From a virus: a stretch of DNA of 64,000 nucleotides. Position 1 is the first letter of the stretch. Every line of letters begins with the position of its first letter. This document shows positions 48,201 to 55,390 of the stretch, piece after piece. The notes beneath the pieces were generated by a model, which worked only from the letters and a program-made list of their open reading frames with translations, was not told where the DNA came from and did no database searches. The position numbers and the translations under genes were made by a program. The stretch covers positions 33,790 to 97,789 of the IMG/VR virus record IMGVR_UViG_3300007539_000011; one strand, given 5' to 3'.

Positions 48201-49285
48201 TTCTCGTACTTCTCCACATCAACTCCCCAGTTCCTCAGAGCAGCAGCTCTACGCTTAGTAGGGTTCTTTAAGTACTGAGCTAAGTGCCTAGCCTTAAAGC
48301 TCTTCCAGCGCTTGATCTGCCTCTCATCATCGTCTGTACGGCGTCCCCTTGAGTACCTCTCGTACCACTGCAACCAGCCCTTAGGGTCTTGCTTATTGAT
48401 CCAGTGCTCAGGCCACTCCTTCATGGAAGCTTCACTCGGAGCGTCACCGTACACTTGGTCGTAGACTCCTAGCTCCTTTAGTTGCTCTGGAGATAAGTCT
48501 GGGGTGAAGTCGGATTCACTAGCACTCTTCTCCAGTATGGCCCTATGTAGCTTAAGCCTACCAGCAGCTTCTTCTGCAAGCAGTGCCTCATATACATCTA
48601 GCTCTTCAGAGCCAAGAACCTCAGGAGCTTCTTTAGAGATAAACTCGCTACGCATTAGCTGAGGCCCCCACTCAAAATTAGAGGGATCAAGCTCGTATAA
48701 GTGACCCTTGCGTCCTTTGTAGACCTTCTCAAAAGCCCCTGGGTACTGCTCCGTCATATGAAGAGTAGGATCACCATTATAGGTACTTTGCTCAAAATCG
48801 GAGTCTCTCCAAGGTGCCATAAATGAGATAGCTTGTGCTCTACTAGGGGTACCAAACACTACAGGCTCATCTTCTGCTAAGTAGTGAGGCCTAGCTTCAA
48901 ACTTATCTATCTTATTCTGACTTCCGTGGTAGATACGAGAAGGGGCTTCAGGGGCATCAAATTGTTTTTGATACTCTATTTTTTCCTGCACGGCTTTTCT
49001 AAGTGCGTTCGCCTCTTCTTCAGACATATCTGAGTAGGTAGCAGAGGTCTTCTCGGCTATAGCCTCAGCCAGCTTATCCTTCTTGCTTCTATTAGTATCC
49101 CTACTGACTACTCGCCAGTTGCTAGGGTCGTTACTACCACCTCGGCTCAAAGGCACTTTGTGGTCTACTTCTTGGCCAGGCTTAGTGTCAGAGTTTCTAT
49201 TAGCCTTGTTACGCATGGCTCTGCGCTTCTTTTGCTCTGGCTTAGAATGATACTCTTTGTATTCTTTCTTGTAGTCTCTAGCCAT
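42251..49285 (-). CDS. Giant modular polyprotein: HNH, ADP-ribosyltransferase-like, PAP2 and FMN-reductase-like modules (2344 aa)
   Basis: Domains in order: HNH nuclease (residues about 38-66, EVDHKVPLSRGGSNDPSNW); ADP-ribosyltransferase-like (117-215, IYHGSQN, FGTPSRAQAISF, GHLYELDP); a module with DPKGWLQWYERYSRGRR and DDERQIKRW (265-358); Gly/Tyr spacer copies at 361-450 and 644-733 around an unknown module; a PAP2 phosphatase (1070-1165) with KYIFLRPRP, YPSGH and SRLQAGLHFPSD; Pro/Thr-Val repeats (about 1836-1905); an SARAAQLAVKYY/KWTKQDW module (about 2030-2070); and an NADPH-dependent FMN-reductase-like flavodoxin fold (from about 2095, VAILSGSTGND, STPVFNYGPSG). Modules are separated by AI-x-E-K-T/S-A motifs, candidate cleavage points. 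ATG follows CGGAGGAACC. Confidence 0.75.
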   Translation of the reverse strand: MARDYKKEYKEYHSKPEQKKRRAMRNKANRNSDTKPGQEVDHKVPLSRGGSNDPSNWRVVSRDTNRSKKDKLAEAIAEKTSATYSDMSEEEANALRKAVQEKIEYQKQFDAPEAPSRIYHGSQNKIDKFEARPHYLAEDEPVVFGTPSRAQAISFMAPWRDSDFEQSTYNGDPTLHMTEQYPGAFEKVYKGRKGHLYELDPSNFEWGPQLMRSEFISKEAPEVLGSEELDVYEALLAEEAAGRLKLHRAILEKSASESDFTPDLSPEQLKELGVYDQVYGDAPSEASMKEWPEHWINKQDPKGWLQWYERYSRGRRTDDDERQIKRWKSFKARHLAQYLKNPTKRRAAALRNWGVDVEKYEKTASAQTTNQGPGLGAYAAGAAAAGALGYGGYRAYKAYRGNNTSQPKAYSPAQPQESSWAPWLAGAGLTAAGAYLGRGKLKGLASAIKKKPAGTAGTAGTAAMSDSQKLHQHLTKRMGYTEEQASSYVRGKDPFKFDQAKADASAKRFSQDQEALGKVLDAKQKEFEAYYGLGALRNRDASFPVQDAYAALYGRQGAIPHIANSAMAAVNPGKTGLYHKRVLRETLRKRGHTEWQDSLGLQDNVIPYLMQQGQKGVAGRIDSFLAGLPAHLKTAGLASAIIEKTASAQTTNQGPGLGAYAAGAAAAGALGYGGYRAYKAYRGNNTSQPKAYSPAQPQESSWAPWLAGAGLTAAGAYLGRGKLKGLASAIKKKPAGPPPPPPKPAPAHAPAPATAPTQSADDLVDFHAMFTISPEKLEGYLKNRGINPASASAEALGKEYKLGLEELNAILQESSMGMGARSITARGVQNPAFAPGPQQIRWGGLGRAPTASTPHSLNDFAAISVYPISVTGIPRKQAEKLMASRSAVASQGWLKQGLKANPDMVITRGPVSYGDVPLIKLVENKTLEEGLKKYHAGMREGAYSSSGYTPEMFSGALKTAGLASAIANLKYTTEVAPDFQPYIKQKRKVLTIPTEYLPKPDYPPNDSEATREELLEVKYHMDNPIIDEPTMMMCDREPEQLFYIVCEELGIDPLKDQAEGIYEDFNKIAFDLKYIFLRPRPWSLAEYHGVNLNVMPPPSSDTPSYPSGHAMMGYGLQAFYTEKYPEYSELWEKLGHTIQHSRLQAGLHFPSDNLYSKQIVEFVMAREDAGSRLKKAIVEKGLRSKTAGVLGNYIKQKNLETLEQAYLSLIGAGHVKDITPFVQKTDNLTRRQALGRILWETAQAPRKVKNIQREVSRAVNPFSQHASLSETAANVMAMYNPLAAPLSPQGTLAVAELPGLLLNLENIGSRLGRTLDPRGWQTVHKDIANRARQAIDKVDDLSYVAKDTQRAIDAYANKGVAAGHREVLNALQDGAIRRGTTLTDQVAQKAQTLIPSVGAVEAGLGRELRTRSSLAIAERNRLRSMTPEQRRQWNRENTISGRLAASIEKRVQGAKQKARGALLGATMRFGPKSTGGAPKRLYSQAPMESVMRKSASMKFRAFDAATGALAGYAASGENKGAQGALAGAIGGLALGAGGRKYINSRYKDLGSTGANWMNALVGTGMAGGGVAASVFAGGDGTAMKNNYKLSSAIASSMQKNASVTKQAKLKGNALETVQRLVEGAKAANPQASAEQITSSVVNSLNKGRSGGGGLKILENELNMGRVGSERIHSSQIGAAHPLQREIEMYVQKQDPLYQRWNELTFSSKDPLGINHMWEHNLKPLSPDSLGQLRREYQAAEGARAEAMRRVKEDNRIRRLRRDKARAQERAKAQVQAQLAAPAPAPVVLPTQTTERGQRFLFEPAAGPVRRVSASAESAAVAPRSEQLALDFSAPVVRPKPTPVVAPTPVVTPTPVVAPTPVSRAPVSPTPVVTPTPVVAPTPVSRAPVAPTPVVAPTPVVTPTPLERVVQRQQRMQPVDTALSKVSPPPSTQATESLREAVASQPTMASAAEEVAAAAANNPELRRALMLGIPVAGLGAAGLYAMGGSEKTSKAKKPKGTATKRDPKKWAAAKARAKAKMGGKWSARAAQLAVKYYKDSGGRYKGKKPTAKNNKLKKWTKQDWQWSGERKKEGSMTYASDLKKLAAAKSLASEAAKNRLRVAILSGSTGNDPEELSRSRALAETYRDYLESQGAEVDWMDMRDMGDMPDTYDWDTDWYDDYKKRLTDADAMVLSTPVFNYGPSGRVMQFLHRTLDKENQQYKPYALLSGAGTPRSALALGGLANQLDTEIKGIGIGGGVQVAGDEFNVETGEMDPGIVSRANENAAKLLQVARAMRSKQDLTTKEAKSKGVYLPAKSIDALKSSKKGRNKLKAAIRKKNKATREGEQHADHGLHKGKKRSKLGD
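43570..43780 (-). repeat. Pro-Thr-Pro-Val-Val tandem repeats in polyprotein gene
   Basis: Units encoding VAPTPVVTPTPV and SRAPV recur about a dozen times, with near-identical nucleotide copies of 36 and 72 bases, forming a flexible linker. Confidence 0.85.
47087..47356 (-). repeat. Spacer module copy 2 in polyprotein gene
   Basis: About 270 bases encoding EKTASAQTTNQGPGLGAYAA through GLASAIKKKPAG are nearly identical to 47936-48205. The product includes a Gly/Ala hydrophobic segment and a Tyr-Lys step (GYGGYRAYKAYRG). Confidence 0.9.
47936..48205 (-). repeat. Spacer module copy 1 in polyprotein gene
   Basis: First copy of the 270-base direct repeat (see 47087-47356), followed at 47899-47935 by a 9-base tandem repeat coding for Ala-Gly-Thr. 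Confidence 0.9.
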
Positions 49286-49305
49286 GGTTCCTCCGGGTTA
49301 AGCAC

Positions 49306-49360
49306 TATAAGTATACGCCTAATAGTACACCAAAAAACTCGTTCTTATGTCATAAGAATC
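49306..49360 (+). promoter_or_regulatory. Two late-type promoter motifs (TATAAGTATA and CATAAGAATC)
   Basis: TATAAGTATA at 49306-49315 and CATAAGAATC at 49351-49360 precede the plus-strand gene at 49385. The second sits in an inverted repeat, GTTCTTATG/CATAAGAAT. Confidence 0.5.
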
Positions 49361-49384
49361 TAGACATGCCCTTTAGGAGGTAAC

Positions 49385-49876
49385 ATGCGCCAGTCTGATG
49401 CAGACTACCTTACTATGCTCAGCGCTATTGCTGACTACGTCAGAAGTAATCCTCAAGACTATTACAATACCCAGAAGATCGCAGGGTATATCCGTAGCGT
49501 GATGGGTGAGGAGAAACTTCCAAAGGAAAGAAGCGGAAGGATCTTCTCCGAGCTCTACGCTCGTAAAATATTCACTAGGAACAAGTATATGACTAGCGGA
49601 AAGCTGAAGAGCTACTTGGTCTATGTAGACCTCCGCAGTATCGAAAGGACTCTTGCACTTGCAGAAGAGAGCCCCGTAAAAGAGGCCAAGAAGGCTGTAA
49701 GGTCAGAGATTAGAGTATCTTACACTCTAGGGGGAGAGCCCGTTTCGGCTGAGTTCTATAAAAAGTTCTCAAGTCGATTTACAGAAGAAGAGAAAGGTGC
49801 TAGCTACACCTTTAGAGGATCTAGCATCCCCGGAGGCCTCAACGCCCTTATTGAGTCTGTTCTTGAAGCCGACTAG
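49385..49876 (+). CDS. Unknown protein, possible winged-helix (163 aa)
   Basis: ATG 49385 follows TTAGGAGGTAAC. Residues about 5-75 (LSAIADYVRSNPQDYYNTQK, a helix, RIFSELYARKIFTR, then a strand) look like a winged-helix DNA-binding domain, but this is only a pattern guess. The tail is mixed. tRNA-Met lies 17 bases downstream in the same direction, so they may be co-transcribed. Confidence 0.6.
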   Translation: MRQSDADYLTMLSAIADYVRSNPQDYYNTQKIAGYIRSVMGEEKLPKERSGRIFSELYARKIFTRNKYMTSGKLKSYLVYVDLRSIERTLALAEESPVKEAKKAVRSEIRVSYTLGGEPVSAEFYKKFSSRFTEEEKGASYTFRGSSIPGGLNALIESVLEAD

Positions 49877-49893
49877 ATAAGGAGGCCTTCCTT

Positions 49894-49966
49894 GGGCTTG
49901 TAGCTCAGTGGTCAGAGCGACCGTCTCATAAACGGTTGGTCGTGGGTTCAATCCCCACCGAGCCCA
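49894..49966 (+). tRNA. tRNA with CAT anticodon (elongator Met or Ile2)
   Basis: Full cloverleaf: acceptor GGGCTTG with CGAGCCC, anticodon stem ACCGT/ACGGT with loop CTCATAA giving CAT, T-loop TTCAATC, discriminator A. The paired 1-72 position argues against an initiator tRNA. A modified CAT reading Ile-ATA is possible. Confidence 0.93.
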
Positions 49967-50131
49967 TTATTTTTTTAGATCAGAGTACTTATCGTATTTT
50001 CCGTAGTCTTTGTCTTTTACCCAAGAGGGCAGAGGGAACTCTTCATCCTTTTTTTTAGCTTCCTTCTCAAAGCTTCCCTTGATGTCTTTATCGTAGTCAA
50101 CGTACTTATCATCTGTTCCGTATTTAACCAC
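49967..50131 (-). CDS. Small charged protein (54 aa)
   Basis: GTG 50131 follows CCGGAGAATACCT and is preferred to an upstream ATG (50167) inside the previous gene. The product is rich in Lys, Asp and Tyr (SWVKDKDYGKYDKYSDLKK). It abuts the tRNA on the opposite strand. Confidence 0.55.
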   Translation of the reverse strand: MVKYGTDDKYVDYDKDIKGSFEKEAKKKDEEFPLPSWVKDKDYGKYDKYSDLKK

Positions 50132-52223
50132 AGGTATTCTCCGGAGATTGTAGGTGCTCAGATGCATCTAGTCCCTCTAGAGCATCTGAAAACATTGAGA
50201 AGGAGCTTCCAGAAGAGATAGCTCCCGTAGAGATATTAGCAGTATTACTTAAAGAGGAATCCACCGACAACTGATCCGAGGGGTTAGACCCGCTTTCAGA
50301 GCTAAACAAAAGACTAAACGCAGAGAATAGTCTCTCTATAATCTCAGCTGTTTCTGAGGTAGCAACAAGCACAGCTCCGCAGACAGACTCACCGTTAGCA
50401 AACCAAGCGTAGTCAGAGGTATCAGCTTCGTTAGCAACCGCAGCTTCGTAGCCTGCTTTCTGCGTGTTTAAGTAGTCCTCTACGGCTTTCTTGATACCAG
50501 CAGCACCGCCGTTAGACGTGAAAGTGACTACACTCGCACCCAGTTCTAAGTTAAGAAGTTTCTCTATGAGGTAGTTAACATTAAGCAGTACCTGCAGTAC
50601 ACCTCTAAGCTTATCAATGAGCCGTATGTAGAGATTAATAATCTGCTGAATAGCATTACTGGCTGTACTTAAGAAGGATCTCAAGTACTCTACTAACTTG
50701 TTGAAGTACACTTTTAGATCATCAAAGACCGGAAAAGTCCAGTCCTTGCCGTACTTTAGCCAGTTGGGCGGAACACCCTCTGAGATTAAGGGTCTAGCAG
50801 ATAGGTTAGGGTTCACCGGTATTCTTATAGATACTGGAGATGAGTACCTAACGATCTCTTCATCAGGGTTGTTTAAGACGTAAGCCCCGTCTTCTAGGAA
50901 GTATCTATTGTACTTAACCCTGAGCTTTAAACTGTATGTCGACCCTTGAAGCAAGAATTGGCCAGAGGAGTCAGAGCTTATAGTCTCCTGACTAGAGTTT
51001 ATTGCCAGCTCTAGCGCAGAGGCGTTACCAAAAGTAGGAAAACCTCCGGAGGCTACTGGGTCTAGGCCTTCAAAGTTATTATCTCTGTACTTATCAAATG
51101 GCTGGAAAAGCTGGGCTTTCTGCGTAGGATCGGCAACTGTAGAAGGGTCCTGAACTACGTAGAGATCGTAAGTCTCTCCTGCATACTTAACCAAAGACGG
51201 GTACAGATCAGTACCTTCTAAGGCTCCGGAAGGATTATTGAGATCCACAAAGAGATCAGCGCTTGCCAAGGCGTCGTCATACCCTACGACTTTCACTCTA
51301 GAGATAGCAGGCTTGGCCGGGGATAGCTGAGGGTCGTCATCAAAGAACTTGCTGTACCCCGAGATTAGGAGCTTTTGTATCTGCTCCCAGGTAGTTAGTA
51401 CTTCCTGGGCCGAGGGGAACCCAGCCTTTACGAGGAGCCCTGCAGACCAACCCAAAGTCTCTGTAGGCCTGTTAAAGTCCTTTTCGTCACTGAAGCTCTT
51501 GCTAAAGGTATCCAAGAAGGTAGCAGAGCCTTGCATGTTTCGGCCGGACTGGCTGAAGCCCACGAGCTGATCACGCAGATTTTCCCTAGTAAGGAAGCCG
51601 GGCAGACTACCATCGGACCCATCTGCGGCTACAAAAGCTTTATCCACTACCTTAGCAAAGCCGTTAACTATGCTGGTGTCTATATCACTAGGCCCTACTG
51701 TGCTTCCATTCGGGCTTGGGATAATTGGAGGTATAGCAAGGACTCTAACCTTAGCGTCTACCTTAAATATATTAAGTATACTAGTAATCCTGTTAAGGAC
51801 TTCTTCGAGCAGGATCTTTAGCGCATCTTCTAGGCTTATAACTAGGGCCCTGAGGGCTTCCAGGATAGTCTTGGCAGTCTCTAGAGCAGAGACAATCTTC
51901 TCTAAGGTAGCACCGATACCTGAGACGGTATCTTTTACTGCCTCGGGGATACCGACTTTTAGAGTAAGTGGGCCTTGGTAGCTGATGCTTAAGTCTTCCA
52001 GGCTCTGCGAGCCTAAAACCTGCTCTAACGTATTGTTTATGCTAGATAACTTACTTATTGGGCTGGTAGCTCCGATAGTAGATACTAGGTTCTGTGTCTT
52101 ACTTGTTATGCTTACTCCAAGCTGAGGCTCAAGGGAGTCAGTAAACCCAGTAAGAGTCCTATTAAGTCCGGCCACAGCCTGAGTCGGAGTGGTCCCAGTG
52201 TCGTACTTAGTTGATCTTGCCAC
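50124..52223 (-). CDS. Baseplate-region structural protein (699 aa)
   Basis: GTG 52223 follows GGAGCGGTCTC. The protein has an N-terminal helical part with hydrophobic heptads (about residues 60-150), a central beta-rich region with DP and GF turns (about 280-480), and a C-terminal helical and Ser-rich part. It lies between the spike and the accessory genes in the tail operon, so a baseplate or wedge role is probable. No motif identifies it. Confidence 0.6.
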   Translation of the reverse strand: MARSTKYDTGTTPTQAVAGLNRTLTGFTDSLEPQLGVSITSKTQNLVSTIGATSPISKLSSINNTLEQVLGSQSLEDLSISYQGPLTLKVGIPEAVKDTVSGIGATLEKIVSALETAKTILEALRALVISLEDALKILLEEVLNRITSILNIFKVDAKVRVLAIPPIIPSPNGSTVGPSDIDTSIVNGFAKVVDKAFVAADGSDGSLPGFLTRENLRDQLVGFSQSGRNMQGSATFLDTFSKSFSDEKDFNRPTETLGWSAGLLVKAGFPSAQEVLTTWEQIQKLLISGYSKFFDDDPQLSPAKPAISRVKVVGYDDALASADLFVDLNNPSGALEGTDLYPSLVKYAGETYDLYVVQDPSTVADPTQKAQLFQPFDKYRDNNFEGLDPVASGGFPTFGNASALELAINSSQETISSDSSGQFLLQGSTYSLKLRVKYNRYFLEDGAYVLNNPDEEIVRYSSPVSIRIPVNPNLSARPLISEGVPPNWLKYGKDWTFPVFDDLKVYFNKLVEYLRSFLSTASNAIQQIINLYIRLIDKLRGVLQVLLNVNYLIEKLLNLELGASVVTFTSNGGAAGIKKAVEDYLNTQKAGYEAAVANEADTSDYAWFANGESVCGAVLVATSETAEIIERLFSAFSLLFSSESGSNPSDQLSVDSSLSNTANISTGAISSGSSFSMFSDALEGLDASEHLQSPENTCG

Positions 52224-52359
52224 GAGACCGCTCCAGTTCGTCTACTATCTTTTTTAGCTCTTTAGCCTGCTCTCGCATAAAACCCTCCACTATTTTTGGA
52301 AGGGCATCTTTGATAAATTCTAAGTCTTCCCTAAGTTTCTGCTCCCTAGTCCTAGACAT
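52207..52359 (-). CDS. Small helical protein (50 aa)
   Basis: ATG 52359 overlaps the stop of the spike gene (TGATG). The 50 residues are a charged helix (MREQAKELKKIVDELERSRG). Its stop lies just inside the next gene. The coupling at both ends supports a real gene, possibly a structural accessory. Confidence 0.65.
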   Translation of the reverse strand: MSRTREQKLREDLEFIKDALPKIVEGFMREQAKELKKIVDELERSRGKIN

Positions 52360-53900
52360 CACAGGCCTCCTAGAATAGTAGTCTGGCTCTCTATAGATGG
52401 GATAAGCCCAGACATAGTCCCGACAAAGTATCCGCCAGGGGCTGTAGGCTTAGGAGGATCCCCAGGAGCAGCATGAGTGTGAGAGTCCAAAGCCAGAAGT
52501 AGGGCCTGCAAAAAAGCGGCCATCGTCCCGTACTTGCACGCACCGGATAGCACTGGATTCTGTACTGCAGGGACATGAGGGGTGAATGACCAAGGGTCCG
52601 GGGTCCCGGGTATAAGGCTAGGCGGCACTGCTGGAAAGTTACCTACTAGAACTTTAGGGGAGTTAACAACCGTAGAGTACGCTCCACCTGTAAGAGTAGG
52701 GAAAACTGGGTTACTTATTACTGTAGCCCCGTTTAAGGAGGGGTTTATACCAAGAGCTGGAGTAGTCTCTAAGCGTATATCTCCGCCTACAGTGTTCACT
52801 AGGAACTTACCGCCAGCACTAAGGTGAGTGCCAACTCTAACCACATGTGAACCAGCAGAGGTTATGTCTTCTCTGCTAGCAACGTTAGCAGGGGAGGCAG
52901 CTACTACAGGGTTCTGGAAAACAGTAGGTCCAGTAACTGTAGTATTTTTGTAACCGCCCACGCTAGTCGAGTCAGTGCCAGATACATTTACTTCTCGCTC
53001 CCCAAGTATATTAGTAGAGCTAGAATTATATGCAGTTGTGGAGATAGAACTAGCCTCTATGGCTACTTCCCCAGGAGCCTCTATCCTTTGGTTCTCTGAA
53101 GAAGACTGAGGCCCGAGGTTACGTATAGCGCCGTCAGGAGTCTGTAGGCTTACGCTTGTACCTCTAAGGAGTATATCCCCGTCCGGGTCTATGGTTATGC
53201 CGTGGCCATTAGCTGAAACTACTTCTAAGTTATTACCCAACCTCAGCTTTATAGGCTTATCCCTGGCTCCTTCTGACTGAGTAATAGGGCTAGAGTGCTC
53301 TAACCTAGTGGACCCGCTAAACTCCAGCGCAAACTCACCGTTATCATCAGGGGTAATAGTCAGACTACCCATAGCTGTAGAGAGCCTGAAGCTAGAGCAG
53401 TCTAGAGCCACTTCTCCAGTGAGCTTATTAGTTGTTACCTTAGCAGTCTCTGAGTCTAGAACATTGATGCCGCCCTTAAGGATCTTAAGAGAGTTTCCGC
53501 CTTCGGCTCTGTATATGTAATCCCCAGGAAGCGCTTCTGCTGGAGTAAGGGCTCTGTGAGAGTCAGAGCCTCTTCTCACATAGTTAAGATCAGCGAGATG
53601 CCTAGATAGTTCGGTGTTGTCTACTTCTACTTCGCTGGATCCTAGAGCTAAAAGATCCCCAGGCACCTGCCGAGTGTAGCTTCCAGGGACACACCCCAGA
53701 ATTATATACTCGTCAAACTCACCTTTTAGTAGGGCGACCTGGGAGCCAGGCCTATACATGGAGATCTGAGAGCTAGCTCCATCTGGGCCTGTGTACTGAG
53801 ATAGCGCCTTAGCCGGCACTATGTTTCCATCCGCCAGCTCTATCTGAAAGCTGTGCGTATTAGGAGAGCACTCGCTGACCTCTCCAGTGTATACAAACAT
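52359..53900 (-). CDS. Baseplate central spike-like protein (513 aa)
   Basis: The N-terminal 80 residues fit an OB-like domain (GSQVALLKGEFDEYIILGCV), and residues about 150-350 show short beta repeats with Gly, Asp and Ser (GEVAIEASSISTTAYNSSS). The C-terminus has a TSAGSHVVRVG segment and HTHAAPGDPP, the pattern of spikes such as gpV/gp45-like proteins whose His residues coordinate iron at the tip. It follows the amidase and precedes the 699-residue protein. Role: membrane-piercing spike below the tube. Confidence 0.75.
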   Translation of the reverse strand: MFVYTGEVSECSPNTHSFQIELADGNIVPAKALSQYTGPDGASSQISMYRPGSQVALLKGEFDEYIILGCVPGSYTRQVPGDLLALGSSEVEVDNTELSRHLADLNYVRRGSDSHRALTPAEALPGDYIYRAEGGNSLKILKGGINVLDSETAKVTTNKLTGEVALDCSSFRLSTAMGSLTITPDDNGEFALEFSGSTRLEHSSPITQSEGARDKPIKLRLGNNLEVVSANGHGITIDPDGDILLRGTSVSLQTPDGAIRNLGPQSSSENQRIEAPGEVAIEASSISTTAYNSSSTNILGEREVNVSGTDSTSVGGYKNTTVTGPTVFQNPVVAASPANVASREDITSAGSHVVRVGTHLSAGGKFLVNTVGGDIRLETTPALGINPSLNGATVISNPVFPTLTGGAYSTVVNSPKVLVGNFPAVPPSLIPGTPDPWSFTPHVPAVQNPVLSGACKYGTMAAFLQALLLALDSHTHAAPGDPPKPTAPGGYFVGTMSGLIPSIESQTTILGGL

Positions 53901-53965
53901 GTAGTCACCTCGAACCTATTTGAGATACCGCTAAAGTATATAGGCCGAGGCGCTACAATGTCTAT

Positions 53966-54655
53966 CTAATCTAGAGTAAGCTTGTCCGGATCGAAGAAGC
54001 TACTCACTGCCTTGCGAAGCTCGCCCATAGGGCAGGCTGGGCCAGGGTCAGACTTAGTGCTTTTAATATCTGAGTGACCGACTATACACTCAGGCGTCTC
54101 TACCAGCTCAGGCACGTGAGTGCTGATGTGGTATATGAGCCTTTGCATAGCTGTGATGCTCTCAGGAGAGTATGGCTCCCAGTAAGTCTCTTTACCCTTT
54201 TCGTCTACATGCACGAAAGGTTCTGGACCCTGGTAAAGACTAAACTTCTTACCCTTCTTGTAAGCAGAGTACCCGTAGGTATCTACCCAACCTTCAGGGA
54301 TCTTGTAGAGCATACCTACATTGTCGAAGTCGAGCCCAATGGACCTAAAGTTAATACCCTTTAGCTCCGAGCCATCCTGACGCACAAGCCTACTTCCGCC
54401 AGCGTGCCAAGTACGCTCATCTAGGCCAGCGGCCTGAATGACTGTGCCGTCCCGCAGGACAGTAAAGTGAGTACTGGACTCTCGGCCGAGGCCTTTCATC
54501 CAGCTAGTTATCCGCCTACGGTTACTCCCCCCGTGCTTAACACTATAAGGGGAAGCAGTATAGTGTATAACTAGAAGCTCCACAGGCTTTACGCGCCTGT
54601 CGGAGGCTTTATACCTATACGGGGTCGAGACCCTCGTAACTTCAAGGTCCTTCAT
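53966..54655 (-). CDS. N-acetylmuramoyl-L-alanine amidase (Amidase_2)
   Basis: The zinc ligands are visible: His in VIHYTAS, His in RTWHAGG, and the final VGHSDIKSTKSDPGPACP, with catalytic Glu or Tyr positions between. The length fits a single amidase domain (about residues 25-215), with no cell-wall binding domain. It sits between the tail tube gene and the spike, so it may be virion-associated and cut peptidoglycan at entry, rather than act only in lysis. The start overlaps the tube stop. Confidence 0.9.
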   Translation of the reverse strand: MKDLEVTRVSTPYRYKASDRRVKPVELLVIHYTASPYSVKHGGSNRRRITSWMKGLGRESSTHFTVLRDGTVIQAAGLDERTWHAGGSRLVRQDGSELKGINFRSIGLDFDNVGMLYKIPEGWVDTYGYSAYKKGKKFSLYQGPEPFVHVDEKGKETYWEPYSPESITAMQRLIYHISTHVPELVETPECIVGHSDIKSTKSDPGPACPMGELRKAVSSFFDPDKLTLD

Positions 54656-55380
54656 TAGGACTGAATCCCATCGTTAGGTACGCCAAATACTGCCTGAGTA
54701 AGGTCAGTACTAGAGAGGCTACCTTGAACCTGGGATGCACCTGTGGGGAACCCGCCTTGAGTCTCAGTACGGTTAGCCCTTACAGAGAAGAGCCTATCTG
54801 CTAGACCAGCAACGTTTTCCATCATGACGTTCTGCCCGGCGGCAAGACCCATGTTGTAGCTGTTGATCATGCAGTTCTCTAGGTATACCGCACCAAGGCT
54901 ATTATTAGCCTTGTCCCTGAACATAACCTGAAGCCCGAAGGGGATCAGGAAGAGCTCAGAGTCAAGGTTAATAGCGAAGTCGGAGGTGCCCTCAGAGACA
55001 GGCCTCTCTCCAAACTTAGCTAGGTCAACCCCAGCTGTCTCGGCGTTCTTATAGAGGGCCTTTAACAGGTTAGGGCCTTTAGCGAAGAGACGGCCAATAT
55101 TGAACTGAACCATGCTCTTACCCGTGGTGAAGTACGCACGGCCCGACCCAATGGTTTGCATAGGCGCAACCTGGCGGCTCTGGCTGAAAGTAAATTGCTG
55201 CAGGAGGCCTACTGGATACAGGTTAGAGTCGTTCTGGCTCTGCGAGTACCGTGGGGGCCCAACCATGACGAGAGCGTCGTCCGGGTTTGCACTGGTATAG
55301 GGAATGTTATCAGTAAGACGCTCTACGCAGTTCTCCTGAACATTCCAGTTTCCTATTGCGGTAGTAGTTCCTAGAGACAT
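54655..55380 (-). CDS. Tail tube protein (241 aa)
   Basis: It follows the sheath gene directly, the usual order. The beta-rich sequence (FNIGRLFAKGPNLLKALY and SYNMGLAAGQNVMMENV) with regular short strands fits the tube fold that polymerises into hexameric rings. Its length is typical of larger tube proteins. No motif is exclusive, so gene order carries the call. Confidence 0.8.
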   Translation of the reverse strand: MSLGTTTAIGNWNVQENCVERLTDNIPYTSANPDDALVMVGPPRYSQSQNDSNLYPVGLLQQFTFSQSRQVAPMQTIGSGRAYFTTGKSMVQFNIGRLFAKGPNLLKALYKNAETAGVDLAKFGERPVSEGTSDFAINLDSELFLIPFGLQVMFRDKANNSLGAVYLENCMINSYNMGLAAGQNVMMENVAGLADRLFSVRANRTETQGGFPTGASQVQGSLSSTDLTQAVFGVPNDGIQS

Positions 55381-55390
55381 TTAGAACTCC

